Shown here one piece after another: positions 22,412-29,160 of a stretch of 29,160 nucleotides of DNA (positions within the stretch are counted from its first letter, which is position 1; each line of letters starts with the position of its first letter). The DNA is from CAYPOY01 sp964412395. GTDB lineage: Bacteria > Chloroflexota > Anaerolineae > B4-G1. The stretch spans positions 1 to 29,160 of the forward strand of contig CAYPOY010000016.1 in NCBI GenBank assembly GCA_964412395.1. The letters are read 5' to 3'. Both the position numbers and the translations under genes were made by a program. Below the pieces are notes generated by a model. That model searched no databases. It saw only the letters and a list, made by a program, of their open reading frames with translations, and was not told where the DNA came from.

Positions 22412-23481
22412 GCTTCCTCCTCTTTCACGTTGGGGGTGGCTGTCACTGCACCCTCCACTGCATGGGAAGCTTGTACGTCTGGGGTGGCCTCCAGCACCTG
22501 GCGGACGACGTAGATGGGTTTCCCTTGCGCCTCGTGGTAGGTGCGGGTGAGGATCTCGCCCAACAGTCCCATCATCAGGAACTGGACGCCTAGCACTGTC
22601 AGCAGCACGGCCAGCATCAGCCACGGGCTGGTGCCGATGCGATAGGCGCGGAATGCCTGCTCGCCGTAGAGCAGGCCATGGACGATTTTAGTGCCGTACA
22701 GGTAGAGAAGGATGAGCCCGCCCAATCCGCTGCTCAGCAGTCCTACCGCGCCGAAGAGTTGCATTGGGCGGTTGGAGTAACTGAGCAGGAAGGAGACGGT
22801 GATCAGGTCGAGGATGACACGGGGGGTGCGGGAGAGCGCGCTATACTTGGACTGGCCAGCCTTGCGTGGACGGTCGTTGACCGGCACCTCGGCCACGCGT
22901 ATGCCAATCAGGCTGGCGATCTCCGGGATGAAGCGATGCAGTTCGCCGTAGAGATGCATTTGCTTGACCAGGTCACAGCGGAAGGCCTTCAGTGAGCAGC
23001 CCCGGTCGTGCAGGTGGACGTCGCTGGTGCTGGCGATGAGCCAGTTGGCGACCATCGAGGGCAGTTTGCGGGTCAGAAATGGCTCCTTGCGGTTCTGCCG
23101 CCACCCGCTGACCAGGTCGTAGTTCCCTTCCTCCATTACCTCCAGCAGGCGGGGGATGTCGGCCGGGTCGTTCTGACCGTCTGCATCCATCGTGATGACG
23201 ACCGCGCCCCGGGCGTGATCGAAGCCAGCGGCGAAGGCAGCGGTCTGGCCGAAGTTGCGGCGGAACTGAACGATGCGCAGGTGTGGTTCTTGTTCCTGCA
23301 GGCGGTGGAGGACGGCCACGCTCTCGTCAGAGCTGCCATCGTCCACGGCGACGATCTCGTAACTGCGGTCCAGTTGTTGGAGCACGGCCGTCAGTTCGGG
23401 AATCAGGCTGGGCAGGGAGCCGGCTTCGTTGTAGACCGGCAGCACTATGGAAAGGTCGAGAGTGGGATTGGTTGTATCCAT
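22408..23481 (-). CDS. GT2 polyprenyl-phosphate glycosyltransferase (Dpm1/ArnC-like)
   Basis: A 357-residue protein. A GT-A-fold domain covers residues ~8-230: SIVLPVYNEAGS, VAVDDGSSDES, RNFGQTAAFAAGFDHA, the metal-binding ITMDADGQNDPADIP, and DRGCSLKAFR. Two to three C-terminal membrane spans follow (FGAVGLLSSGLGGLILLYLY; LMLAVLLTVLGVQFLMMGLL). This class moves a sugar from a nucleotide to a polyprenyl phosphate, making the donor used by GT-C enzymes, several of which follow in the operon. It is the first gene after the promoter at 23564-23591. The sugar cannot be told from sequence. The ribosome site before ATG 23479-23481 is weak. The C-terminal tail is hydrophilic and not conserved-looking. 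Confidence 0.92.
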   Translation of the reverse strand: MDTTNPTLDLSIVLPVYNEAGSLPSLIPELTAVLQQLDRSYEIVAVDDGSSDESVAVLHRLQEQEPHLRIVQFRRNFGQTAAFAAGFDHARGAVVITMDADGQNDPADIPRLLEVMEEGNYDLVSGWRQNRKEPFLTRKLPSMVANWLIASTSDVHLHDRGCSLKAFRCDLVKQMHLYGELHRFIPEIASLIGIRVAEVPVNDRPRKAGQSKYSALSRTPRVILDLITVSFLLSYSNRPMQLFGAVGLLSSGLGGLILLYLYGTKIVHGLLYGEQAFRAYRIGTSPWLMLAVLLTVLGVQFLMMGLLGEILTRTYHEAQGKPIYVVRQVLEATPDVQASHAVEGAVTATPNVKEEEA

Positions 23482-23488
23482 TAGCTTC

Positions 23489-23563
23489 GTGACTCGTGAT
23501 GCGTGAAACGTGATGCGTGATGCGTGAAACGTGAAGCGTAATGCGTGATGTCACGTTTCACGC
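23489..23563. repeat. 7-bp tract (9 units GTGATGC / GTGAAAC) followed by an inverted unit
   Basis: Nine units at 23489-23551, then TCACGTTTCACGC (23551-23563) in the opposite orientation. AATGCGTGA and TCACGCATT form a perfect 9-bp inverted repeat with a 9-base loop. It occupies the 5' leader of the glycosyltransferase operon. Confidence 0.88.
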
Positions 23564-23591
23564 ATTATAACACACTGCCCCAGCGGGTCAA
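23564..23591 (-). promoter_or_regulatory. Sigma-70-type promoter for the glycosyltransferase operon
   Basis: On the minus strand, TTGACC (23586-23591) is followed after 16 bases by a perfect TATAAT (23564-23569). The -35 element overlaps the surE stop codon. Transcription would start near 23557 and the leader would run through the 7-bp tract to the GT2 start at 23481. Confidence 0.72.
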
Positions 23592-24517
23592 AGTGTCATT
23601 GGGCCGCGCAGTAGTGCCTCCATCTCTCCTCGGTCGACCCGGGAGGTGAGGTCCAGGCTCAGAGGAGCGACGGAGACGACGCGATCCACCGCCAGGGCGT
23701 AGATGTCAGAATCGGGCTCGGTGCGCTCGGGGTGAGCGTGCGGCTCATAGTCAAGACCTTCCCCTACGAGAGGGGGGTTTGTTGGGTTTGCCAGGCTGAC
23801 CTGTTGCGGCGGTGTGGGGACGAAGTAGACGTGGCGCGAGACGCGGGTCAGCCGCCAGGGGGTCTCCGTCGCGGCGTCGGACGGTACGTCCAGTTTGAGC
23901 AAGTCTACGTCGAACGGAAGCGAGGTGGTGAGGAGGTGGCGGGCGAACAGGCGGGTGAAGTGGATAGCGCTGGTGAAGTCTATACTGTCGGAGGGGTTAG
24001 TGTGGGTCTCCTTGGGAGTCTGGAGGGAGGCGGCCAGGGCAGGGATGCCAAGAGCTGCTCCCTGCAGTGCCGCGCCGATGGTGCCGGAGATGGTGACGTC
24101 GGTGCCCAGGTTTTCGCCGTAGTTGATGCCGGAGATGAGGAGCGCCGGCCGGCGGGGGGCCAGTTCTAGCACGGCGTACAGCACGACCAAAGCTGGAGAG
24201 GCGTTCACCTGGTAAGCTGTGACTGGTTGCCTGTCTACCCCCCCCGCCCCCCCCGAAGCGGAGGGGTGCTCCAATTCCACCTCCAGCGGGTAACGCGAGA
24301 TGTGCCTTTCGGGGCCCGGCGGCATGCCGCGGCCCGCGCCCGACGATTGCCGGGCGGGGGCGACGACGAGGGGTTCCCCCAGGGGCAGGGCGGCCTGCAC
24401 CGCGGCCCGCAGCCCCGGCGATGTGATGCCGTCGTCGTTGGTGACCAGGATCAGAGGTGGCCTTGTCTTGTGTATTGGCACAGGCGCAATGATAACAGGA
24501 AAGGCGTATCTGGACAA
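23588..24517 (-). CDS. surE: 5'/3'-nucleotidase SurE
   Basis: A survival-protein-E-type nucleotidase that removes phosphate from nucleoside monophosphates. The metal and active-site motifs are present: LILVTNDDGITSPGL near residue 22, VVAPARQSSGAG near residue 50, and LLISGINYGENLGTDV near residue 128. The C-terminus has a DIYALAVDRVVSVAPLSLDL strand. Length is a little above usual, explained by two repeat-derived inserts: HPSASGGAGGV near residue 84 (24238-24267) and NPPLVGEG in the C-terminal part (23758-23785). The start is uncertain: TTG at 24515-24517, or GTG at 24479-24481, which gives a more usual short N-terminus. Neither has a good ribosome site. Last gene of the sigma-factor cluster. 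Confidence 0.93.
   Translation of the reverse strand: MSRYAFPVIIAPVPIHKTRPPLILVTNDDGITSPGLRAAVQAALPLGEPLVVAPARQSSGAGRGMPPGPERHISRYPLEVELEHPSASGGAGGVDRQPVTAYQVNASPALVVLYAVLELAPRRPALLISGINYGENLGTDVTISGTIGAALQGAALGIPALAASLQTPKETHTNPSDSIDFTSAIHFTRLFARHLLTTSLPFDVDLLKLDVPSDAATETPWRLTRVSRHVYFVPTPPQQVSLANPTNPPLVGEGLDYEPHAHPERTEPDSDIYALAVDRVVSVAPLSLDLTSRVDRGEMEALLRGPMTL
23758..23790. repeat. Truncated C-rich hairpin element
   Basis: CCCCTACGAGAGGGGGG core; encodes NPPLVGEG in SurE, in the same frame as the other C-rich copies. Confidence 0.6.
24238..24267. repeat. C-rich hairpin element (GAAGCG loop) in surE
   Basis: C8-G-C8, GAAGCG, GAGGGG. Encodes HPSASGGAGGV between two conserved SurE segments. 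Confidence 0.85.
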
Positions 24518-24564
24518 GCAGCGGAATCGCAGTCACACTTCTGATTGCACGGCGACCGGTGGAC

Positions 24565-25638
24565 CTACGGAATTGTCACCTCTCCGCTGCCCAGCAATTC
24601 CAGCGGGTGGACGTCGAAGTGCTGCACTCCCCAGACCTCGACGGTGTACGTGCCGGGATCAAGGCCGGTCAGGTCCGCCGTCACCAGGTAGCCGCACATA
24701 CAGCGGCACACCTGGCCCACATTGGTCTCGACTACCTTGATGGCCACCCCGTCCCGCCCGGCTGCCAGCGCCAGCTCCGCGCAGCAGACGTAGGAGAGGT
24801 TTTGCTCGACGTGGATGGCTCCCTCCTGGACGGTGATCTCTACTCCTGCCCACTCACCCAGAGTGTCGGACGGTATGGTTTCGTCGCACGGGCCGACGTC
24901 GGCTGTGAGGGATACCGGCTCGCTGGCGGGAGTCACTTGTCCGTCGGCCTCCAGCGTACCATTCCAGACGATGCCTGCCTGCTGGTGAGCCAGGGTGGTT
25001 TGATAGGCCGGCTGCGCTACCACCGGGAAGGACATCTCCAGGGTCCATGCCCCGCTCCGCCAGGCCCAGGTGGAAGCCCCCACGAGGTCCGGCGGCGTGA
25101 GGTTCTCTTGTACCCATTCCCCCTGCTGCTCCAGGCCGAAGCCAGGATGGGTCTGGGTCAGGTGGGCCAGGAGGACCTGGAAGGCGGCCTCTGGGTCGCT
25201 CAGGTGCCCGGAGTCTGGCTGGCAGATGACCATGCTCTGTCCTGTCTGGTCGGTGTGGACATGGTACTCTTTCCCCTGGGCCTGCAAAAGGAGCCGGTAG
25301 CCTGGGGTGATGATCTGGGCATACATCATCCCTGGCTGGGGGCAGCCCAGGCTGGCATCCGGCCACTCGACTGCTTCGGAGGAGAGGATGGTCACCTCCT
25401 CCAGGGGGATGTCGAGTTCGGCCGCCAGGTAAGTCGCGGCAGCGGCCGCCACGGGATCCGCCGGGGGGGGCGGCAAGGGCGAAAGAGGGCTCACCCCGGG
25501 TTCGGGTAGGGGACTCTCGCCTGGCGTGGGCTGTGCTGGAGTACCGGGGCCAGCTTCGTCCCCGGGGGTTGGCTGGGGGCGTGGCCCGCAGGCCACCAAC
25601 ACAAGTGCCAATAAGGACAAAAGGGCAAGGTGTCGCAT
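24565..25638 (-). CDS. Lipoprotein with a Pro-rich linker and Cys-rich C-terminal domain, function unknown
   Basis: Start chosen: ATG 25636-25638, 11 bases after the previous stop, giving MRHLALLSLLALVLVAC with a clear lipobox (LVAC). An ATG at 25665 adds nine polar residues before the signal peptide. A Pro-rich linker covers residues ~20-65. A first domain follows with EWPDASLGCPQPGMMYAQ and TPGYRLLLQAQGKEYHVHTD, a conserved-looking motif I associate with secreted proteins of Chloroflexota and Cyanobacteria. The C-terminal domain holds VGPCDETI, LSYVCCAELALA and VGQVCRCMCGYLVTADL, then an Ig-like ending (GLDPGTYTVEVWGVQHF). The cysteine clusters could bind metal or form disulfides. Membrane-anchored and extracytoplasmic; no function assigned. 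Confidence 0.82.
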   Translation of the reverse strand: MRHLALLSLLALVLVACGPRPQPTPGDEAGPGTPAQPTPGESPLPEPGVSPLSPLPPPPADPVAAAAATYLAAELDIPLEEVTILSSEAVEWPDASLGCPQPGMMYAQIITPGYRLLLQAQGKEYHVHTDQTGQSMVICQPDSGHLSDPEAAFQVLLAHLTQTHPGFGLEQQGEWVQENLTPPDLVGASTWAWRSGAWTLEMSFPVVAQPAYQTTLAHQQAGIVWNGTLEADGQVTPASEPVSLTADVGPCDETIPSDTLGEWAGVEITVQEGAIHVEQNLSYVCCAELALAAGRDGVAIKVVETNVGQVCRCMCGYLVTADLTGLDPGTYTVEVWGVQHFDVHPLELLGSGEVTIP

Positions 25639-25649
25639 TGTTGCGCGTC

Positions 25650-26957
25650 CTATGTCTCGCTGCATTCGGCTTCCTTTGCCCCTTCCCCTTCTGGCGGCTC
25701 GCTGCTTTCGGTCTCCTCCTGTGGCTCAGAGGGTTCCGGTTCTTCGTCCGTCGCCAGCACTGGCGGGGGTGGAGTGGGGGACTCTTCCCATTCTGTCTCC
25801 CGCTCCGGTGACTCAGTGGCTTCAGGCTCCTCGACCGGCGTCGGCGGGGTAAGAAGTTCTTCCAACTCCGCTTCCTCTTCCGGTGGGGCTTCAGGTTCTT
25901 CGACCGGTATAGGTGCCGGCGGGGATGGGGTGGGGCGGGATGGACGATGTCCTGAGCTTGTCGAAGGGGCATAGGCCGTTGTGCCGAAGCGGGTCAGCAC
26001 CACAGCGCCCAACCCCAGGCAACCCAGGACGAAGATCACGAACCACCCGAGCGGTGCCAGACAGGAGGCGGTACTCAGCCCTGTGCTGATCAGCGTGATC
26101 ACTAGCGTCCCCAACCCGGCAGCCCACAGCGGCGCGATCTCACGAGCGTTGAGTGCTTGCAGCAGTCGCTCCCCGACCACCGCGCCGATACTGATCCAGC
26201 CGAACAGTCCGGCCGCGCCCAGGATCAGCGCCGCCAGCGCCGCGAGAGGCGACAGGCATAAGGTAATTATCAGCGCGACGATGAGCACCGTGGCGGCGAT
26301 TATCGTGAGCAGCCCGATCCCGAAACTGGGCCACGGGGCCTCGACCACGGCTCGCCCGACCTGCGCCGTCGGCTGCGGCCAGATCAGTGCCACCAGTCCC
26401 GCCACTGCGGCGACCACCAGTACCGCGATCACGCCGCGTATGACCATGAGCGTCCACTCCAGTACCCGTCGCGGGCTAGAGACCCAGGAAGTGGGTGGGG
26501 ATGGCACTGGGACCGGGAAGCCTCGCAGGCGATCGAAGCGGAATCCGCGCAGGGGCATGCCCTCGACGATTCCTCCGTCCACGCGGGCTTCCTCTTCCCG
26601 CTCGAGGTCGCAGTTCCAACTGCATACGACGTCTCCCTCCACCCACGCATCGTCGTCCAGATGGATGTCTCCGCCCGAGACGACTACGTCGCCCCCTACA
26701 GTGCCCGCCACCTCGGCGCTGCCGTTCCAGATGATGACGGAACCTTCTACGCGACTGCCAGCTTCCAGGGTCGCGTCGCCGTTGAAGATGACCAGGTCAC
26801 CATCCAGCCGCTTGTCTTCCTCCAACCTATAGTCCTCGTTCCAGATGACGACGCCGTCGTCACCAGGCGGATCTCCATCTGCCAGTGCTGGCGTGGTCGG
26901 GAGCAGCAATCCTGCAGCCAGCAGCAGAATGAGCCAGATAAAACGTTGTCTGTGCAT
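25650..26957 (-). CDS. Membrane protein with N-terminal bactofilin-like beta-helix and acidic Pro/Glu-rich tail
   Basis: A 435-residue protein. Signal peptide at residues 1-26 (ending PALADG). Residues ~30-130 are a short-repeat beta-helix (LDGDLVIFNGDATLEAGSRVEG; VGGDVVVSGGDIHLDDDAW), as in polymer-forming bactofilin/CcmA-type proteins but placed outside the membrane. Four or so membrane spans follow between residues ~165 and 325. The last ~100 residues are Pro/Glu-rich and probably disordered. Within that tail STSSGHRPS is encoded by a dispersed repeat (25948-25970). Ribosome site GGAGGTGAG before ATG 26955-26957. It follows the toastrack-type lipoprotein gene by 24 bases. Envelope scaffold or sensor is a guess from fold and context. 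Confidence 0.78.
   Translation of the reverse strand: MHRQRFIWLILLLAAGLLLPTTPALADGDPPGDDGVVIWNEDYRLEEDKRLDGDLVIFNGDATLEAGSRVEGSVIIWNGSAEVAGTVGGDVVVSGGDIHLDDDAWVEGDVVCSWNCDLEREEEARVDGGIVEGMPLRGFRFDRLRGFPVPVPSPPTSWVSSPRRVLEWTLMVIRGVIAVLVVAAVAGLVALIWPQPTAQVGRAVVEAPWPSFGIGLLTIIAATVLIVALIITLCLSPLAALAALILGAAGLFGWISIGAVVGERLLQALNAREIAPLWAAGLGTLVITLISTGLSTASCLAPLGWFVIFVLGCLGLGAVVLTRFGTTAYAPSTSSGHRPSRPTPSPPAPIPVEEPEAPPEEEAELEELLTPPTPVEEPEATESPERETEWEESPTPPPPVLATDEEPEPSEPQEETESSEPPEGEGAKEAECSET
25948..25970. repeat. Dispersed CCTGAGCTTGTCGAAGG-type element
   Basis: A single copy of a short element that I recognise from many environmental bacterial genomes (PFDKLRT / STSSGHR when translated). In frame inside the disordered tail of the beta-helix membrane protein. 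Confidence 0.65.
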
Positions 26958-26981
26958 TATCTCACCTCCGTGGACTTGTGC

Positions 26982-27875
26982 CTAGTCATTGGACACTTCG
27001 ATCAGGCGCAGGTTGCCGATGCCCGTTGTGGCCTGGATACGCAACTCTGTCTCCGTCTCGCCGAAAGCATCGTTGACGTAGGCGTCGCCTGTGCGCCGCA
27101 AGCCGGATGCCTCCACGTTCGTCAGTCCGCCCTCTGTCTCAACCCGCACGCCCACGTTATCGGGCAAGCGCAGGGTGACTGAGCCGATGCCAGTCGTGAC
27201 CTGCACGTCGGCTGAGCAGCGCCAATTCCCTGTGAAGTCCAGGGTGATGTTACCCACGCCACCCTGCACCTTTATCCGCTCCGGACCGGCGTGGCCGATT
27301 CCGATCACCTCCAGTTTTGAGGCCCCGGCATCCAGCGTGAGGTGGCTCATCTCAGCCTCGTTCGGCTCGTCGAAGCGCACCTCAAAATCTCCCGCGCCTA
27401 TGTCCAGGTCCAGTTCTGCGAGTTGCAGCCCGGTGAAGTCCAGTTCTCCACTTCCAGCACCGATCTCGAAGTCCATCTTGAGCGGTATCTCGGGCGAGAA
27501 TTCCAGTTCCCACTCGTTGTGGACATTTCCAGTGGGGAGGCCCCAATCTTCCTTGGTGCCTCCCTGCTCAATTGTCAGTACGACGTCATCGTAGGTCACT
27601 TCCGGTTCCCATTGCTCGACGTTGTAGCGGAAATGACCGGAGAAGAGATCGTCGGAGGTCCCGGCCTCGATCTCCAGTTCGCCCATGCCGAAGAGAGCCT
27701 CGATGGTGGCCGATTCGGCTTCTGCGAGGGGGATTGTCTCCCGCTCGTCCCGCATCTCTCCGACTTCGAGGGTTGGCACGTTGATTTCGATGTCTGGCAC
27801 CTGGGGTATTGTGCCGCACGCGATGTTACCGCCGATCAGCAAAAGTGCCGCCAGTATAATCGTGATGTGTTTCAT
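26982..27875 (-). CDS. Lipoprotein with toastrack/LiaF-like (DUF2154/DUF4097-type) beta domain
   Basis: A 297-residue protein with a signal peptide and lipobox (LLIGGNIAC). After a short linker, residues ~45-295 are repeated beta strands with the pattern FGMGELEIEAGTS, FEIGAGSGELDFTGLQLAELDLDIGAG, LTLDAGASKLEVIGIG and VTTGIGSVTLRLPDNVGVRVET, typical of the toastrack/LiaF C-terminal fold that in Firmicutes senses envelope stress. The ending (RIQATTGIGNLRLIEV) completes the fold. It lies just downstream of the ECF sigma/anti-sigma pair, so a sensor or envelope-protecting role under that sigma factor is plausible but inferred. Start ATG 27873-27875 after AAGGGAT; only 41 bases separate it from the anti-sigma gene. 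Confidence 0.82.
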   Translation of the reverse strand: MKHITIILAALLLIGGNIACGTIPQVPDIEINVPTLEVGEMRDERETIPLAEAESATIEALFGMGELEIEAGTSDDLFSGHFRYNVEQWEPEVTYDDVVLTIEQGGTKEDWGLPTGNVHNEWELEFSPEIPLKMDFEIGAGSGELDFTGLQLAELDLDIGAGDFEVRFDEPNEAEMSHLTLDAGASKLEVIGIGHAGPERIKVQGGVGNITLDFTGNWRCSADVQVTTGIGSVTLRLPDNVGVRVETEGGLTNVEASGLRRTGDAYVNDAFGETETELRIQATTGIGNLRLIEVSND

Positions 27876-27916
27876 TTGGATATCCCTTGTGAAATGTTAT
27901 TTGTGGACTTGTATTA

Positions 27917-28447
27917 TTACGCTGCGCGCAGGCGGCGCACCGCGCCTATCCATAGACTGTTCAACACCAGCGCCATCGCCAGGCTGAACAAGCCCAGGAA
28001 TGTCAAGGGGACGGCGAACTTCTCCGCCAGCACCAGCAGTGCGCGACTTACCGCGCCCAGGAGGGCCAGCAACTGGACGATGGTCTCTGGGCCACCACTG
28101 ACCAACGCTGGCGCAATACCCGTCGTGTCCAGCAGACCGAGGAGGATCGGGGCCAGCGCGAGCAGCGCCAATGCCACCGTCCCTAGCGCCAGTGCCGTGC
28201 CACCGATGATCGCCCGGCGTGCCTGCTCCCTCCGGTTCAGGCGGGCCATAACATGCACGCGCAAACGGACTGGGGCGTGCATCATCGGAGCGGAGGCCAG
28301 CAGACTGTCGAGCGCCTGTAGCCTGTGCCACTCGGCCTGGCATGCGCTGCACCCGGCCAGATGGTCTTTCAGGAGGGCAACCTCTGTGTTGTCGAGGCGG
28401 CCATCCAGCCGTGCGGACATCATTTCGCCAGCCTGCTTACAACGCAT
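27917..28447 (-). CDS. Zinc-finger anti-sigma factor, membrane-bound
   Basis: A 176-residue protein from ATG 28445-28447, which has a good AAGGAG site and overlaps the sigma gene end by 11 bases. An upstream GTG at 28516 would add residues read from inside the sigma gene. The N-terminus has the ZAS/zf-HC2 motif: MRCKQAGEMMSARLDG and then HLAGCSACQAEW (His-x3-Cys-x2-Cys). Two to three membrane spans follow (ALALGTVALALLALAPILLG; VPLTFLGLFSLAMALVLN). Such proteins hold the partner ECF sigma factor inactive at the membrane until a signal releases it. The partner is the gene directly upstream. Confidence 0.9.
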   Translation of the reverse strand: MRCKQAGEMMSARLDGRLDNTEVALLKDHLAGCSACQAEWHRLQALDSLLASAPMMHAPVRLRVHVMARLNRREQARRAIIGGTALALGTVALALLALAPILLGLLDTTGIAPALVSGGPETIVQLLALLGAVSRALLVLAEKFAVPLTFLGLFSLAMALVLNSLWIGAVRRLRAA

Positions 28448-29006
28448 TGTCCGTTTCTCCTTCCATCGTCCTCGCCAGACTATGCCTGGCGCGGTGGAGC
28501 CGCGATTTGATCGCACTCACTGTCAGGCTCAGTGTCTCGGCGATTTCCTCGTATGAGCAGTCGTACCAGTAGCGAAGTGTGATCGCCGCCCGGTCGGTGG
28601 GCGAGAGCACCGCCAGCAGTTGTTGTACCTGTTCCTCCCGCTCTCGCTGTGCCACCATAGCTTCCGGGTTGGGGCTGTCGCTTGCCAGCCGCTCTGGCGC
28701 GGCGATCTCGTCTTCAAATGATAGCCAGGTGATCCGTCGGCGACGCAACTGGTCAATGCAGTAGTGGGAGGCGATGGACAGTAGCCAGGAGCGGAAGGGA
28801 CGCAGCGGGTCGTAACTATGCAGATGCGTGTAGGCCCGCAAGAACGTCTCCTGCGCGGCATCCTCAGCCTCCCCTGCATTGCCCAACATCCGGTAGGCCA
28901 GATTGTAAACGGGCGTCTGGTAGGCCCCAACCAGGCGACCGAACGCGGCCTGATTTCCTTCCTGTGCCAGCTTGATCCACTCTGTCTCGTTGGTCTCGTT
29001 GGTCAC
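28437..29006 (-). CDS. ECF-family RNA polymerase sigma factor
   Basis: A 189-residue sigma-70-family protein with only regions 2 and 4. Region 2: FGRLVGAYQTPVYNLAYRML, then GEAEDAAQETFLRAYTHLH and PFRSWLLSIASHYCIDQLRRR. Region 4 helix-turn-helix: LSPTDRAAITLRYWYDCSYE, then EIAETLSLTVSAIKSRLHRAR. The start is a GTG (29004-29006) with GGAG about 7 bases upstream. The linker between the regions is long (~45 residues). It is followed by an overlapping anti-sigma gene and envelope-type genes, so it probably controls an envelope-stress regulon, likely including its own operon. Confidence 0.95.
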   Translation of the reverse strand: MTNETNETEWIKLAQEGNQAAFGRLVGAYQTPVYNLAYRMLGNAGEAEDAAQETFLRAYTHLHSYDPLRPFRSWLLSIASHYCIDQLRRRRITWLSFEDEIAAPERLASDSPNPEAMVAQREREEQVQQLLAVLSPTDRAAITLRYWYDCSYEEIAETLSLTVSAIKSRLHRARHSLARTMEGETDNAL

Positions 29007-29021
29007 ACGTGTACTCCACTA

Positions 29022-29039
29022 ACCTGGACGTCTCCAGGT
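29022..29039. promoter_or_regulatory. Perfect inverted repeat upstream of the ECF sigma gene
   Basis: ACCTGGA and TCCAGGT (7-bp arms) around CGTC, ending a few bases before the GGAG ribosome site of the sigma gene. It could be an operator or a leader hairpin. A GGAACT at 29063-29068 (minus strand) resembles an ECF -35 element, but no convincing -10 was found. Confidence 0.4.
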
Positions 29040-29160
29040 CCTGGCAATCTCTATTACGTATTAGTTCCTGGAAGGTTGCACGGCAAGCGTCTACGTGGGG
29101 ATCAAGAAATTGGGACAAATGACCTCCAGGTGATATACTTGCGCTATTACCGTCAAGTTA

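Noticed and set aside
28448..28516. Longer anti-sigma start at the GTG at 28516
   Set aside because: The extra residues come from inside the sigma gene and precede the zinc-finger domain. The ATG at 28447 has a good ribosome site.

Overview
The window reads as part of a GC-rich bacterial chromosome, most likely a Chloroflexota (Anaerolineae-like) genome. That placement is inferred from gene content: a DnaB / DnaD-like / DnaI-like helicase-loading set, a BFN-domain protein, large GT-C glycosyltransferase genes with C-terminal beta-sandwich modules, and many short repeats inside coding sequence. Every supported gene is on the minus strand, so transcription runs from high to low coordinates. No RNA gene, CRISPR array or transposase was seen. 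No stretch longer than about 300 bases lacks a gene.

Layout in the direction of transcription. (1) 29006 to 23588: an ECF sigma factor, its zinc-finger anti-sigma factor, a lipoprotein with toastrack/LiaF-like beta repeats, a beta-helix (bactofilin-like) membrane protein, a lipoprotein of unknown function, and SurE nucleotidase. (2) 23481 to 3022: a roughly 20-kb operon behind a near-consensus promoter. It starts with a Dpm-like GT2 polyprenyl-phosphate glycosyltransferase and an alkaline-phosphatase-superfamily phosphodiesterase. Six very large multi-membrane-span GT-C (GT39/ArnT/YfhO-like) proteins follow, each with one to three extracellular beta-sandwich modules at its C-terminus. Most junctions are 1-4 base stop/start overlaps, so translation is probably coupled. 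The likely job is making a lipid-linked sugar donor and decorating cell-surface polymers. (3) 2856 to 1: a second near-consensus promoter drives a BFN-domain protein, DnaB, a DnaD-domain protein and the 5' end of a DnaC/DnaI-like loader.

The striking feature is the repeat load of the glycosyltransferase operon. At least five repeat types lie inside open reading frames: degenerate 7-bp (and some 8-bp) tandem tracts, C-rich hairpins that always encode the same Pro-Pro-x-x-Gly-Gly type peptide, 25-bp hairpins with a conserved loop and a compensated stem, a 34-bp perfect palindrome, and a dispersed TCGACAAGCTCAGG-type element. All six GT-C genes carry a 7-bp tract within their first codons. In one GT-C gene an 11-unit tract (9512-9588) coincides exactly with a frameshift. 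Removing one 7-bp unit would fuse the two halves into a protein almost the same length as its intact neighbour-paralogue. This makes phase-variable surface glycosylation the most interesting hypothesis here. Assembly error is the main alternative, because the window also has an N-gap and long homopolymers at 6224-6309 and 20768-20837. These disrupt two other genes.
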